Positions 8,629 to 16,831 of a DNA stretch of 64,000 nucleotides are shown one piece after another (within the stretch, counting starts at the first letter, position 1; every line of letters begins with the position of its first letter). The DNA is taken from positions 43,079 through 107,078 of the forward strand of contig NZ_VIKT02000010.1 in assembly GCF_009371975.2 (NCBI RefSeq), read 5' to 3'. A program made the position numbers and the translations under genes. Source of the DNA: Microcella pacifica. GTDB taxonomy: Bacteria > Actinomycetota > Actinomycetes > Actinomycetales > Microbacteriaceae. The notes below the pieces were generated by a model that worked only from the letters and a program-made list of their open reading frames with translations, searched no databases and had not been told where the DNA came from.

Positions 8629-9462
8629 ATGGACCCCCTTCTCGTGGCCCTCGGCATCGCCGCCGGGGTCAGCCTCTTCACCTGGATCGCCTCTCTCGTG
8701 ACGGGAGACCACTCGTGGGTCGACCGCATCTGGTCGATCGTCCCCGTCGTGTACGTCGCTGTCTTCTGGGCCGCGAGCGGCTTCACGGATGCCCGACTCA
8801 CGATCATGACGGCGCTCGTCGCGCTGTGGGGAGCGCGGCTGACGTTCAACTTCGCGCGCAAGGGCGGCTACCGCGGCGTGGAGGACTACCGCTGGCCGAT
8901 CCTGCGCGAGCGCATGACGAGCGGCCAGTTCCACGTGTTCAACATCGTCTTCATCGTGCTCTTCCAGAACGCGCTCCTGCTGCTCATCGCGCTGCCCGCG
9001 CACGTCGCCTTCGAGAATCGCGGCACGCCCGTCGGCGCGCTCGATCTCGGCCTCGCCGCGCTCTTCCTCGCACTGCTGATGGGCGAGTTCGTCGCCGACC
9101 AGCAGCAGTGGTCGTTCCAGCAGGCCAAGGCCGCGACGATCGCGGCGGGCGGGGAGCCTCAGGAGCGCTTCGTGACCTCGGGGCTGTGGCGCGTGAGCCG
9201 GCACCCGAACTTCTTCTTCGAGCAGGCGCAGTGGTGGGTGCTCTACGCGATGGGGGCGGTCGCCCTCGGTGCGGCGCTGCACTGGACGCTCGTGGGCCCG
9301 GTGCTGCTCACGGCGCTCTTCATCGGGTCGACGGTCTTCACGGAGTCGATCACGCGCGGGCGCTACCCCGAGTACGCCGAGTACCAGCGGGCGACCTCCA
9401 TGCTCATCCCGTGGATTCCCCGAGACCGTCGTGGCGCTACCGCCGATGTGCCTGCCTCCTGA
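8629..9462 (+). CDS. DUF1295 membrane protein (steroid 5-alpha-reductase-like)
   Basis: Polytopic membrane protein, 277 aa, of the DUF1295/steroid 5-alpha-reductase C-terminal superfamily. Family landmarks are WVDRIWSIVPV near the N-terminus, the WGARLTFNFARKGGY segment, and the NADPH-binding region FVTSGLWRVSRHPNFFFEQAQWWVLY in the second half, with a closing YPEYAEYQ. The substrate in bacteria is unknown; roles in lipid or isoprenoid reduction are guesses. It starts at ATG 8629, divergent from pgsA, and is followed 14 bases later by a HEAT-like repeat gene. Confidence 0.82.
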   Translation: MDPLLVALGIAAGVSLFTWIASLVTGDHSWVDRIWSIVPVVYVAVFWAASGFTDARLTIMTALVALWGARLTFNFARKGGYRGVEDYRWPILRERMTSGQFHVFNIVFIVLFQNALLLLIALPAHVAFENRGTPVGALDLGLAALFLALLMGEFVADQQQWSFQQAKAATIAAGGEPQERFVTSGLWRVSRHPNFFFEQAQWWVLYAMGAVALGAALHWTLVGPVLLTALFIGSTVFTESITRGRYPEYAEYQRATSMLIPWIPRDRRGATADVPAS

Positions 9463-9476
9463 CTACCCTCGCCTCC

Positions 9477-9983
9477 ATGTCGTGCATTCGCTTCAACACT
9501 CCCGCCCAGCGGCGCCAGCTCGCGGCGAACGCGCCTTCGATGCAGGCCGAGCGCGCCGATGATCGCGTCGATGAGCCCGTCGCGCGCTTCCTCTCCCCCG
9601 CCGTGACCGCGTCGAAGGTCGCGCGCATCCGCCGTCTCGCCGCCGACCGCAATCCGAAGATCCGGGCGAGCGCTGCCGCGTCGTACCACGCGCCCGAGGA
9701 GGTCTACGAGGCGCTCTCGCGCGACGAGGACGCCGAGGTGAGGGCGTGCATCGCGAAGAACGAGCAGGTTCCCTGCGACATCCTGCGCCGCCTCGCTCAT
9801 GACCCGGACGAGCGTGTGCGCGGGTTCGTGGCGCTCAATTTCTTCGTGCCGGCCGACGCCATGACCGACCTCGCGGAGGACCCGAGCGCCGTCGTGCGCG
9901 GTCTCGTCGGCTGGAAGGCGCGCCTGGCAGCGGAGAACCTCGCCGCGAACGGCGAGGCCTCCCCCGAGCTCGCGTCGCTCTAG
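9477..9983 (+). CDS. HEAT-like/variant leucine-rich repeat protein
   Basis: Soluble protein of 168 aa made of short alpha-helical repeats of about 24 residues: SKVARIRRLAADRNPKIRAS, YEALSRDEDAEVRACIAKN, LRRLAHDPDERVRGFVALN and MTDLAEDPSAVVRGLVGWK. The recurring D(P/E)xxxVR core is that of variant leucine-rich repeat/HEAT-like proteins, generally protein-protein scaffolds. The protein has two cysteines, one near the start (SCIRF). The ATG at 9477 lies 14 bases after the DUF1295 gene, so they probably share a transcript. No specific function can be given. Confidence 0.75.
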   Translation: MSCIRFNTPAQRRQLAANAPSMQAERADDRVDEPVARFLSPAVTASKVARIRRLAADRNPKIRASAAASYHAPEEVYEALSRDEDAEVRACIAKNEQVPCDILRRLAHDPDERVRGFVALNFFVPADAMTDLAEDPSAVVRGLVGWKARLAAENLAANGEASPELASL

Positions 9984-10001
9984 CGACGATCTTTCCTCGG
10001 G

Positions 10002-10766
10002 TCAGTCCCCTCCGCGCGAGCGGAATCCGCCGGCGGCGGCGACACGATCCGGCAGAACTCTCGCAAGGCCCGCGATCACGCGGTAGCGCAGAGTGGGAAT
10101 GACGACCGAGCGGCCGCGCTCGATACCACGTATCGCCAGCCTCACGACCCGCGGCGCATCGAGCCAGAGGAACACCGGAATGCCCGCGGTCGAGACCTCC
10201 ATGCGCTCGTGGAACTCGGTGCGCACGAACCCCGGGCACACGGCTGTGACGCTCACACCGCGGTCGCGGTAGGCGAGGTTCGCCCCGCGCGCGAAGGTCA
10301 CGCCCCACGCCTTCGCCGCTGCGTAGGTGCCGCGCGGGGTGAAGGCGGCCACGGAGGAGATGAGCACGATGCGCCCCGAGCCTCGGTCGAGCATCCCGCC
10401 GAGCGCCGCCTGGGTCAGCCGCAGCGGCACGCTCACGTGGATGTCGAGGTGGCGCTTCTCCTGCTCGACCGTGTTCTCGTGCAGCTCTCCTCGGATTCCG
10501 TACCCGGCGTTGTTGACGAGCAGGTCGATGGGGCGGCGGCGTTCGAGGAGACGCGCCGCGACGGAGTCGAGGCCCTCGGGGTCGAGCAGGTCGGCGGGCA
10601 GCGCCTCGACCCGAACCCCGAACTCATGCTGCAGGGCCGCCGCGGCCTCGGCGAGGCGGGAGGCGTCGCGCGCGACGAGCACGAGGTCGTGGCCCTGCGC
10701 GGCGAACTGCCGGGCGAACTCGGCGCCGATGCCGGCGGTGGCCCCCGTGATGAGTGCGGTCGTCAT
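10002..10766 (-). CDS. Short-chain dehydrogenase/reductase
   Basis: Classical SDR oxidoreductase of 254 aa with a Rossmann fold. Visible motifs are the cofactor loop TGATAGIGAEFARQ at the N-terminus, LVNNAGYG in the middle, the catalytic serine in VLISSVAAF, and YAAAK carrying the catalytic Tyr and Lys. The arginine-containing ARDASRL after strand 2 suggests NADP(H) preference. C-terminal PGFVRTEFHERM fits the DltE/YqjQ-like subgroup of SDRs. The substrate is not identifiable. It lies 9 bases downstream of the G6PDH-like gene on the same strand, so the two are probably co-transcribed. Confidence 0.88.
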   Translation of the reverse strand: MTTALITGATAGIGAEFARQFAAQGHDLVLVARDASRLAEAAAALQHEFGVRVEALPADLLDPEGLDSVAARLLERRRPIDLLVNNAGYGIRGELHENTVEQEKRHLDIHVSVPLRLTQAALGGMLDRGSGRIVLISSVAAFTPRGTYAAAKAWGVTFARGANLAYRDRGVSVTAVCPGFVRTEFHERMEVSTAGIPVFLWLDAPRVVRLAIRGIERGRSVVIPTLRYRVIAGLARVLPDRVAAAGGFRSRGGD

Positions 10767-10775
10767 GAGCCCACG

Positions 10776-12140
10776 CTAGCGACTGCTCCAGTGCTCCGGC
10801 CCCGCGCTGCCGGCCGCGTACTCCTCGAGGGCCACCTCGTCGCGTCGCCACGCCTCGAGCACGGGCTCGACGATGCGCCAGCACTCCTCGGCGAGGTCGC
10901 CGCGCACCGAGAGCGTGTCGTCGCCGGTGAGGATGCCCGAGAGCACCTCCCCGTAGGCGGTCAACTGGCCCGCACCGAACTCGGTCTCGAGCCGAACCCG
11001 ATCGAGGTCGAACGGGTCGCCCGCGCCGTTGATGTCGAGGTCGAGAGAGAGCCGCTCGGGCATGAGTGCGATGCGCACGACCGCGGGCGGCTGCTCTCCC
11101 CGCAGCCCGCGGGGGCGATCGTCCACCGGCCGCAGCGTGAGGCGCAGCTCGGTGAGCGGAGACCCGAGCGCCTTGCCGCTGCGCACCGTGAAGGGCACTC
11201 CGCGCCACCGCGGCGCGTCGACCTCGAGGTCGATCTCGGCGAGGGTCTCCGTGCCGCGATCCGGCTCGACGCCCTCCTCGCTCGCGTAGTCGGGAATGCT
11301 GCGACCCTCGATGTCGCCCGCCGTGTACCGCGCGCGGCGGCTCGCCGTGGCGCTGTCGCCCGCGACGCGCGTGCGCGCGAGCGCCTCGACCATCGCGTCG
11401 TGCAGGTCGTCGGCCCCGACGCTCGCCGGTGCGTCCATGGCCACGAGCGCGTGCACGAGGAGGAGGTGGCTCTGGATCATGTCGACGAGCGCTCCCGCAC
11501 CGTCGTAGTACCCCGCGCGCCCCTCGAGCGCGAGAGTCTCATCGAAGACGATGTCGACCCGCTCGACGTGCTCGGCGCTCCACAGCGCCTCGAGTGCTCG
11601 ATTGGCGAACCGCAGGCCGAGCAGGTTGATGACGGTGGCCAGCCCGAGGAAGTGGTCGATGCGGAAGGTGCGGGACTCGGGCAGCAGCTGCGCGAGGGCG
11701 GCGTTGAGCCGGGCGGCCGAGGCGCCGTCGACCCCGAAGGGCTTCTCGAGCGCGAGCCGCGTGCCGGGCGGCAGGTCGACGCCGCGCAGGGCCTCGATGG
11801 CGTGCTCGGTCACCGCGGGCGGGAGAGCGAAGTACAGGATGGGGGGATGCTCGGCGGTCTCGAGGAGGCGGAGCAGGGCATCCGGATCGGTCGCGTCAGC
11901 CTCCTCGAACCGCGTCCCCTCCACGACCGCGTCACGCAGCGGGCCGCTGCCGAGGGCCGTGCGCACCTGCTCGCGCCAGTCCTCCTGGGGCATGGTGTGG
12001 TGGCCGACGCCCACGAGCTCGAGAGGCTCGACCAGGTCATCTGCCTCCCCCTGCGCGAGAACGCCGTCGAGTCCCGGCAGCAGGAGCCGTCGAGTGAGGT
12101 CGCCGCCGGCGCCGAGGATGATGAGGGTGCGTCCGGTCAT
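10776..12140 (-). CDS. Glucose-6-phosphate dehydrogenase-like protein, divergent
   Basis: Protein of 454 aa in the G6PDH family. The NADP fold GAGGDLTRR opens the protein, EKPFG is at about 132-136, RIDHFLG at 160-166 and IQSH (His225) later, so the Asp/His catalytic pair is kept. Two lysines considered important in family enzymes are leucine: the one after GDLxRR (residue 19) and the one after RIDHYLG (residue 167). The protein is also shorter than the typical 480-510 aa. The true substrate may therefore not be glucose-6-phosphate. No gnd, pgl or opcA neighbours are present. It is divergent from a GH15 hydrolase gene with only a short gap. The zwf symbol is withheld for these reasons. Confidence 0.8.
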   Translation of the reverse strand: MTGRTLIILGAGGDLTRRLLLPGLDGVLAQGEADDLVEPLELVGVGHHTMPQEDWREQVRTALGSGPLRDAVVEGTRFEEADATDPDALLRLLETAEHPPILYFALPPAVTEHAIEALRGVDLPPGTRLALEKPFGVDGASAARLNAALAQLLPESRTFRIDHFLGLATVINLLGLRFANRALEALWSAEHVERVDIVFDETLALEGRAGYYDGAGALVDMIQSHLLLVHALVAMDAPASVGADDLHDAMVEALARTRVAGDSATASRRARYTAGDIEGRSIPDYASEEGVEPDRGTETLAEIDLEVDAPRWRGVPFTVRSGKALGSPLTELRLTLRPVDDRPRGLRGEQPPAVVRIALMPERLSLDLDINGAGDPFDLDRVRLETEFGAGQLTAYGEVLSGILTGDDTLSVRGDLAEECWRIVEPVLEAWRRDEVALEEYAAGSAGPEHWSSR

Positions 12141-12192
12141 CCCTCCACACTAGCGAGGCGACCTGCAAGGTGCGTCTGATTGGATGGAGCGC

Positions 12193-13983
12193 ATGCCTGA
12201 GCCCCTCGAGAACTACGCCCTCATCGGAGACTGCCGGTCGGCAGCGCTCGTCGGCCGCACCGGGTCGATCGACTGGTTGTGCATGCCCCGGTTCGACTCC
12301 GCCTCGCTGTTCGCCCGCATCCTGGGCGACGAGACGCACGGGCACTGGTCGCTCAACCCGGTCGGAGCGGGCGAGTGCACCAGTCGGCAGTACGAGGAGG
12401 ACACCTTCATCCTCATCACGCGGTGGGTGACCGAGTCGGGTGAGGTCGAGGTCATCGACTCGATGCCGCACGGCGATGGCGCCGCCGACGTGGCCCGTCG
12501 CGTGGTCGGCATCAGCGGCGAGGTCGTCATGGAGGAGGTGCTGCGCATCCGCTTCGACTACGCGGACGCGATGCCGTGGGTGCGGCAGACCGGCACCGAG
12601 GAGGAGCCGGAGCTCGTCGCGATCGCCGGGCCGGACGCCGTGATTGTGCGCGGGCCCCACTTCCAGTCGATCGACCACGCCCACCGCGCCGAGTTCACGG
12701 TGCGCGAGGGCGAGACGGTCGACACGGTGCTCACGTGGTTCCCGAGCCACAAGACGCCCTACCCGCCTCTCGACCTCGACCAGCAGCTCGCCGACACGCG
12801 CGCCTGGTGGCAGCGTTGGGCGCGAGCGTGCCGCGAGCCGGGAGCCTACGACGCCGAAGTGCGCCGCTCTCTCCTCGTGCTACGCGCACTCACGCACGAG
12901 ACGACGGGCGGCATCGTCGCCGCCCCGACGACGAGCCTGCCGGAGGACATGGGCGGCAGTCGCAACTGGGACTACCGCTACGTGTGGCTGCGGGATGCCG
13001 CTCTCACGCTCGAGGCGCTCATGCTGCACGGCTACGAGCGGGAGGCGCACGAGTGGCGCGACTGGCTGCTGCGCGCGATCGCCGGCGACCCCGAGGACGT
13101 GCAGATCATGTACGGCCTCTCGGGCGAACGCAACCTGCATGAGCGCGAGGTTCCGAGCCTGCCCGGCTACCGCGGCTCGGCCCCTGTGCGCATCGGCAAC
13201 GGGGCGTATACGCAGTTCCAGGGCGACATCTTCGGCGAGGTCATGATCGCGCTCGAGGATGCCCGTGACCTGGGGGTGGCGGAGGACGGCTTCTCATGGT
13301 CGCTGCAGGTGGCGCTACTCGAGCACATCTCGCAGAACCTCGATCGGGAGGACAACGGCATCTGGGAGATTCGCGGCCCGCACCAGCGGTTCACGCACTC
13401 CCGCGCGATGATCTGGGCGGCCTTCGACCGCGGCATCACGGCGGTGCACACTCACGGTCTTCGCGGCCCGGTGGAGCGCTGGGAGCTCGTGCGGGCGCAG
13501 CTCGGCGACGAGATCGAGCGCCTCGGCTTCGACTCGGAGCGCGGGCACTACGTGCAGCACTACGGCACCACGGAGGTCGACGCCTCACTGCTGCAGCTCG
13601 CCCAGATCGGCTATGTCGCCTACGACGATCCGCGCATGCTCGGCACGGTCGCCGAGATCGAGCGCACCCTCCTGCGCGACGGGCTGCCGCTGCGGTATCG
13701 CACGGAGAGCGGGGTCGACGGCCTCGAGGGTAACGAGCATCCGTTCCTCACCTGCGCGTTCTGGCTCGTCGAGCAGTACGCGCGCTCCGGTCGCCTCGAC
13801 GACGCCGTCGTGCTCATGGACAGGCTCGTCGGGCTCACGAACGACGTCGGGCTGCTCTCGGAGGAGTACGACACCGTGAACGAGTGCCACATGGGCAACA
13901 CGCCTCAGGCGCTCTCGCACCTCTCCCTCGTGCGAGCAGCCGACTCGATCGCGTTCGCGAGGCAGGAAGCGGTCTCCGCGTGA
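12193..13983 (+). CDS. Glycoside hydrolase family 15 protein
   Basis: Cytoplasmic GH15 enzyme of 596 aa; the family comprises glucoamylases, glucodextranases and actinobacterial trehalases acting by inversion on alpha-glucosides. The N-terminal beta-domain starts with the family hallmark LENYALIGDCRSAALVGRTG and SIDWLCMPRFDS; the (alpha/alpha)6 barrel has RNWDYRYVWLRDAALTLEAL, YTQFQGDIFGE and a C-terminal EEYDTVNECHMGNTPQALSH. There is no signal peptide. The ATG at 12193 matches the usual family start (MPxPLENYAL) and has GGAG upstream; ATG 12184 is also in frame. Trehalase versus maltodextrin activity cannot be settled from sequence. Confidence 0.9.
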   Translation: MPEPLENYALIGDCRSAALVGRTGSIDWLCMPRFDSASLFARILGDETHGHWSLNPVGAGECTSRQYEEDTFILITRWVTESGEVEVIDSMPHGDGAADVARRVVGISGEVVMEEVLRIRFDYADAMPWVRQTGTEEEPELVAIAGPDAVIVRGPHFQSIDHAHRAEFTVREGETVDTVLTWFPSHKTPYPPLDLDQQLADTRAWWQRWARACREPGAYDAEVRRSLLVLRALTHETTGGIVAAPTTSLPEDMGGSRNWDYRYVWLRDAALTLEALMLHGYEREAHEWRDWLLRAIAGDPEDVQIMYGLSGERNLHEREVPSLPGYRGSAPVRIGNGAYTQFQGDIFGEVMIALEDARDLGVAEDGFSWSLQVALLEHISQNLDREDNGIWEIRGPHQRFTHSRAMIWAAFDRGITAVHTHGLRGPVERWELVRAQLGDEIERLGFDSERGHYVQHYGTTEVDASLLQLAQIGYVAYDDPRMLGTVAEIERTLLRDGLPLRYRTESGVDGLEGNEHPFLTCAFWLVEQYARSGRLDDAVVLMDRLVGLTNDVGLLSEEYDTVNECHMGNTPQALSHLSLVRAADSIAFARQEAVSA

Positions 13984-13993
13984 GCGGCCCCGC

Positions 13994-14398
13994 ATGAGCG
14001 GCAGCGCCTCGAGCAACGGGGCCCGCGTGGACGCGTGGGTGTGGGCCATCCGCCTGTACTCCACCCGATCGGCAGCGACCGCGGCGTGCAAGGCCGGCCA
14101 CGTCAAGGTGAACGGGGCCTCCGCCAAACCGGCGCAGGTCGTGCGCCCCGGCGACACCGTGCGCGCCCTCACCCCGGGGGGCGAGCGCATCGTCGAGGTG
14201 GCGGGCATCATCACAAAGCGCACGAGCGCGCCGCTCGCCGTGAAGAACTACGTCGACCGCACGCCGCCCCCGCCGCCCAAGGCGGAGCGGCCCGCTGCGA
14301 TCGTGCGAGAGCGCGGGGCGGGGCGCCCGACGAAGCGCGATCGTCGACTCACCGAGCGCTTGCGCGGGCGCGACCGCGCCCCGGAGACGGACTACTGA
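13994..14398 (+). CDS. S4-domain RNA-binding protein (Hsp15-like)
   Basis: Small basic protein of 134 aa with an N-terminal S4 RNA-binding domain: RVDAWVWAIRLYSTRSAATAAC, HVKVNG and VRPGDTV, the same order as Hsp15/RqcH-associated ribosome quality-control proteins. The C-terminal half is a proline/arginine-rich tail (PPPPPKAERP..GRPTKRDRRL) typical of the actinobacterial versions. It probably binds 23S rRNA on stalled large subunits, by analogy. It begins 10 bases after the GH15 gene, so it is likely co-transcribed. Confidence 0.82.
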   Translation: MSGSASSNGARVDAWVWAIRLYSTRSAATAACKAGHVKVNGASAKPAQVVRPGDTVRALTPGGERIVEVAGIITKRTSAPLAVKNYVDRTPPPPPKAERPAAIVRERGAGRPTKRDRRLTERLRGRDRAPETDY

Positions 14399-14422
14399 GC
14401 ACGGCGCCGTGACCGCAGTCGG

Positions 14423-15379
14423 CTACTCGAGGTCGAGCGCCTCGAGCGAGCCCTGGATGGTCTCGGCAGAGTGGTGGAAGGCCCGCTCCTCCTCGGCCGA
14501 GAACGGCACGTCGATGACCTGCGCGACACCCTGCGCGTTGACGACGCTCGGTACCGAGAGCGCGACGCCGCTCACGCCGTGGTAGTCGGTGAGCACGGAG
14601 CTCACGGGCAGAATCGCCCCCTCGTCGCCCACGATCGCCTCGACGATGCGCGCCCCCGAGAGGCCGATGGCGTAGTTGGTGGCACCCTTGCCGGCGATGA
14701 CCGCGTATGCGGCGTTCTTGACCTCCTCGGCGAGCGTGTCGAGCTCCCCGACACTCAGGCGCGATCCCGCGTCGTCGGCCCACTCACGGATGGGCACGGG
14801 GCCGATGCGGGCCTGCGACCAGAGTGCGAACTCGCTGTCGCCGTGCTCGCCGACGATCATCGCGTGCACGCTCGAGGCGGCGACACCCAGTCGCTCCGCA
14901 AGGCGCCATCGCAGGCGCGAGGAGTCGAGCACGGTGCCGGAGGAGAACACTCTGGCCGCATCGAGGCCGCTCACTCGCTGCGCGGCGACGGCGAGCACAT
15001 CGCACGGGTTCGTCACGAGCACGTAGATGGCGTCGGGAGCGCGATCGAGGAGGCGCGGCATGAGGTCGCGCAGAATGCCGACGTTGGTCGCGGCAAGGTC
15101 GAGACGGCTCTGCCCGGGGTGCTGCTTGGCACCGGCCGTGATGACGACGACGTTGGCTCCCGAGACCGCGTCGAGGTCGCCGCCGCCCTCGATCGTGGAC
15201 GAGCCCACGAAGGGCGTGCCGTGGGCGAGATCGAGAACCTCGGCCTCAGCGCGGGACGCATCGATGTCGTAGAGCACGACCTCGCGAGCGGAGCCGCGGA
15301 TGAGGGAGGCGTAGGCGAGCGACGATCCGACGGCCCCGGCACCGATGATGGCCAGGCGGGAGTTCTCAGTCGCAGTCAT
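14423..15379 (-). CDS. ldh: L-lactate dehydrogenase
   Basis: NAD-dependent LDH/MDH superfamily enzyme of 318 aa, interconverting pyruvate and L-lactate. Motifs are GAGAVGSSLAY for NAD binding, the substrate loop AGAKQHPGQSRLDL with the QxxR pattern of lactate rather than malate dehydrogenase, the Asn/Asp region VTNPCDVL, and the proton-relay GEHGDSE. Length is normal. It converges on the S4-domain gene (24-base gap). Regulation by fructose-1,6-bisphosphate is common in the family but not readable here. Confidence 0.94.
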   Translation of the reverse strand: MTATENSRLAIIGAGAVGSSLAYASLIRGSAREVVLYDIDASRAEAEVLDLAHGTPFVGSSTIEGGGDLDAVSGANVVVITAGAKQHPGQSRLDLAATNVGILRDLMPRLLDRAPDAIYVLVTNPCDVLAVAAQRVSGLDAARVFSSGTVLDSSRLRWRLAERLGVAASSVHAMIVGEHGDSEFALWSQARIGPVPIREWADDAGSRLSVGELDTLAEEVKNAAYAVIAGKGATNYAIGLSGARIVEAIVGDEGAILPVSSVLTDYHGVSGVALSVPSVVNAQGVAQVIDVPFSAEEERAFHHSAETIQGSLEALDLE

Positions 15380-15453
15380 GATGCGACCACCCTAGCCACT
15401 CGGCGCGCGGGGCCGTGCGGGTGCGAGCGCTGCTCGCGGTGGAGCGGGTTCGG

Positions 15454-15747
15454 CTACTCGGCGGGAGCCTGGTCGCCGATGGCGAAGCGCACGGCGCCCT
15501 CTTCGCTGACCTGTGCGTCGAGCACCTTCTCGTCGAGTGCGACGGAGGCGTTGGACTCGAGGAAGACGCGCGCGGCGCCGGCCTCGACGACCTGGTCGCC
15601 GGGCTGCGGCTCGGGGGCGACGGCGACGGCGAACTCGGTCGACTGGGGGCCGCCGCTGTCGATGCGCAGACCGGCGGTCTGCGGGTCGGCCTCGCGCGAG
15701 ACGAGGTTCTCGATGACGGTACTGGCGGTCGGGGTGAGAGTCAGCAT
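15454..15747 (-). CDS. HesB-like domain protein without cysteines
   Basis: Small protein of 97 aa resembling the HesB/IscA fold annotated as Fe-S cluster biosynthesis protein in actinobacteria: MLTLTPTASTVIENLV, then GLRIDSGG and VFLESNASVALDEKVLDAQ. It contains no cysteine at all, so it cannot bind an Fe-S cluster in the way IscA/ErpA do. The ATG at 15747 has AAAGGA upstream; the open frame beyond it is not supported. Role unknown; it may be a structural relative that binds another ligand. Confidence 0.72.
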   Translation of the reverse strand: MLTLTPTASTVIENLVSREADPQTAGLRIDSGGPQSTEFAVAVAPEPQPGDQVVEAGAARVFLESNASVALDEKVLDAQVSEEGAVRFAIGDQAPAE

Positions 15748-15871
15748 GAAGGATCCTTTCGGCGGTGCGGTCGACGGACAGCGAGCCACGCTTCCGAGAC
15801 TTGCCGCCAGGGTCAACCGCGGGGCCGGTTCTCTCAGGCCTCTCCCACGAAACGGTAGGGCGATTGTGCGG

Positions 15872-16831
15872 TCAGCCCGCGCGTGTCGCCCACCACGCCA
15901 GAAACGCCTCCCGTGAGGTCTTGCTCGGCGTGAAGCCGAACTCCTCGCGCAGCCGCCGCGCATCGAGCACGGGCCGGTAGCGCAGAAACCCGACGCGCTC
16001 GGGGCCGTGCGGCGTGAGATGCAGGGCGTGACCGAGGCGCAGCGCGAGGGCCAGAACGCTCGCGGGCACGGTCACGGTGCGCTTGCCCATGAGCCGGGCC
16101 AACTCGGGCACGGTCACGGCACCCTCCCCTGCGAGGTTGACGACGCCGGTGCGCTCCCCCGTCACGGCGTGCTCCATCGCCGCCGCGACGTCCTCGTCCC
16201 AGATGAACACGAAGGGGCTCGCGCTGCCGCGCACGACGAGCAGGCGGCGGCGCTCGAACAGCGCCGTGATCTGGTTGCGCACCGAGGCGCCGAGGACCGT
16301 TCCGATGCGGAACACGACCTGCTCCAGTTCGGGATGCTCCGCTCGGGCGTCGGCGAGAAGCTCTTCCACCTGCCGCTTGTGATCGGAGTACGAGAACTCT
16401 GGGTTGCCGCGCACCGGGTCATCCTCGGTGAGCCACGCCGGGTTGTCCGGGTGATAGCCGTACGCCGCGCCCGAGGACGACACGACGAGGCGCCGCACTC
16501 CCGCGGCAAGGCAAGCGTCGAGCACGGCGCGGGTGCCCCCGACGTCGATGCGCCATTCGTCCTCGCGGCTCAGGTCGCGGCCCGGGTTCACGATCGAGGC
16601 GAGGTGCACGACGGTGTCGATGCGGTGGCGTGCGAGGGCCTCGCGCAGCGCCTCCCCCTGCGTGACGTCGGCGAGCTCGTGAACTACTCCGTCGAGGGGT
16701 GCGCGCGGTGCAGCGACATCGCCGCTCACGAGGTGCTCGACCTGGGGGCAGCGCGCGAGGCGCGCGACGACCGCGGAACCGAGGAAGCCGGAGCCTCCCG
16801 TGACGTAGACGCGCCGGAGCGCGGGGGTCAC
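15872..16831 (-). CDS. NAD-dependent epimerase/dehydratase family protein
   Basis: Extended SDR of 319 aa with a Rossmann loop GGSGFLGSAVV at the N-terminus, VVHLASIVNPG, the serine/tyrosine region VVSSSGAAYGYHP and the active-site YSDHK (Tyr-x3-Lys). Substrates of such proteins are usually nucleotide sugars, sterols or similar; none can be assigned. The GTG at 16831 overlaps the BASS transporter stop by 4 bases (GTGA), making it the third gene of a monooxygenase-transporter-epimerase operon. The operon suggests shared uptake and oxidation of a carboxylated or terpenoid-like compound, as an inference. Confidence 0.86.
   Translation of the reverse strand: MTPALRRVYVTGGSGFLGSAVVARLARCPQVEHLVSGDVAAPRAPLDGVVHELADVTQGEALREALARHRIDTVVHLASIVNPGRDLSREDEWRIDVGGTRAVLDACLAAGVRRLVVSSSGAAYGYHPDNPAWLTEDDPVRGNPEFSYSDHKRQVEELLADARAEHPELEQVVFRIGTVLGASVRNQITALFERRRLLVVRGSASPFVFIWDEDVAAAMEHAVTGERTGVVNLAGEGAVTVPELARLMGKRTVTVPASVLALALRLGHALHLTPHGPERVGFLRYRPVLDARRLREEFGFTPSKTSREAFLAWWATRAG

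Noticed and set aside
8506..9282. Minus-strand open frame opposite the DUF1295 gene
   Set aside because: Low-complexity Arg/Glu/His text; the plus strand encodes a hydrophobic conserved protein.
10209..12179. Long plus-strand open frame opposite the SDR and G6PDH-like genes
   Set aside because: Shadow frame; the minus strand has the complete conserved motifs.
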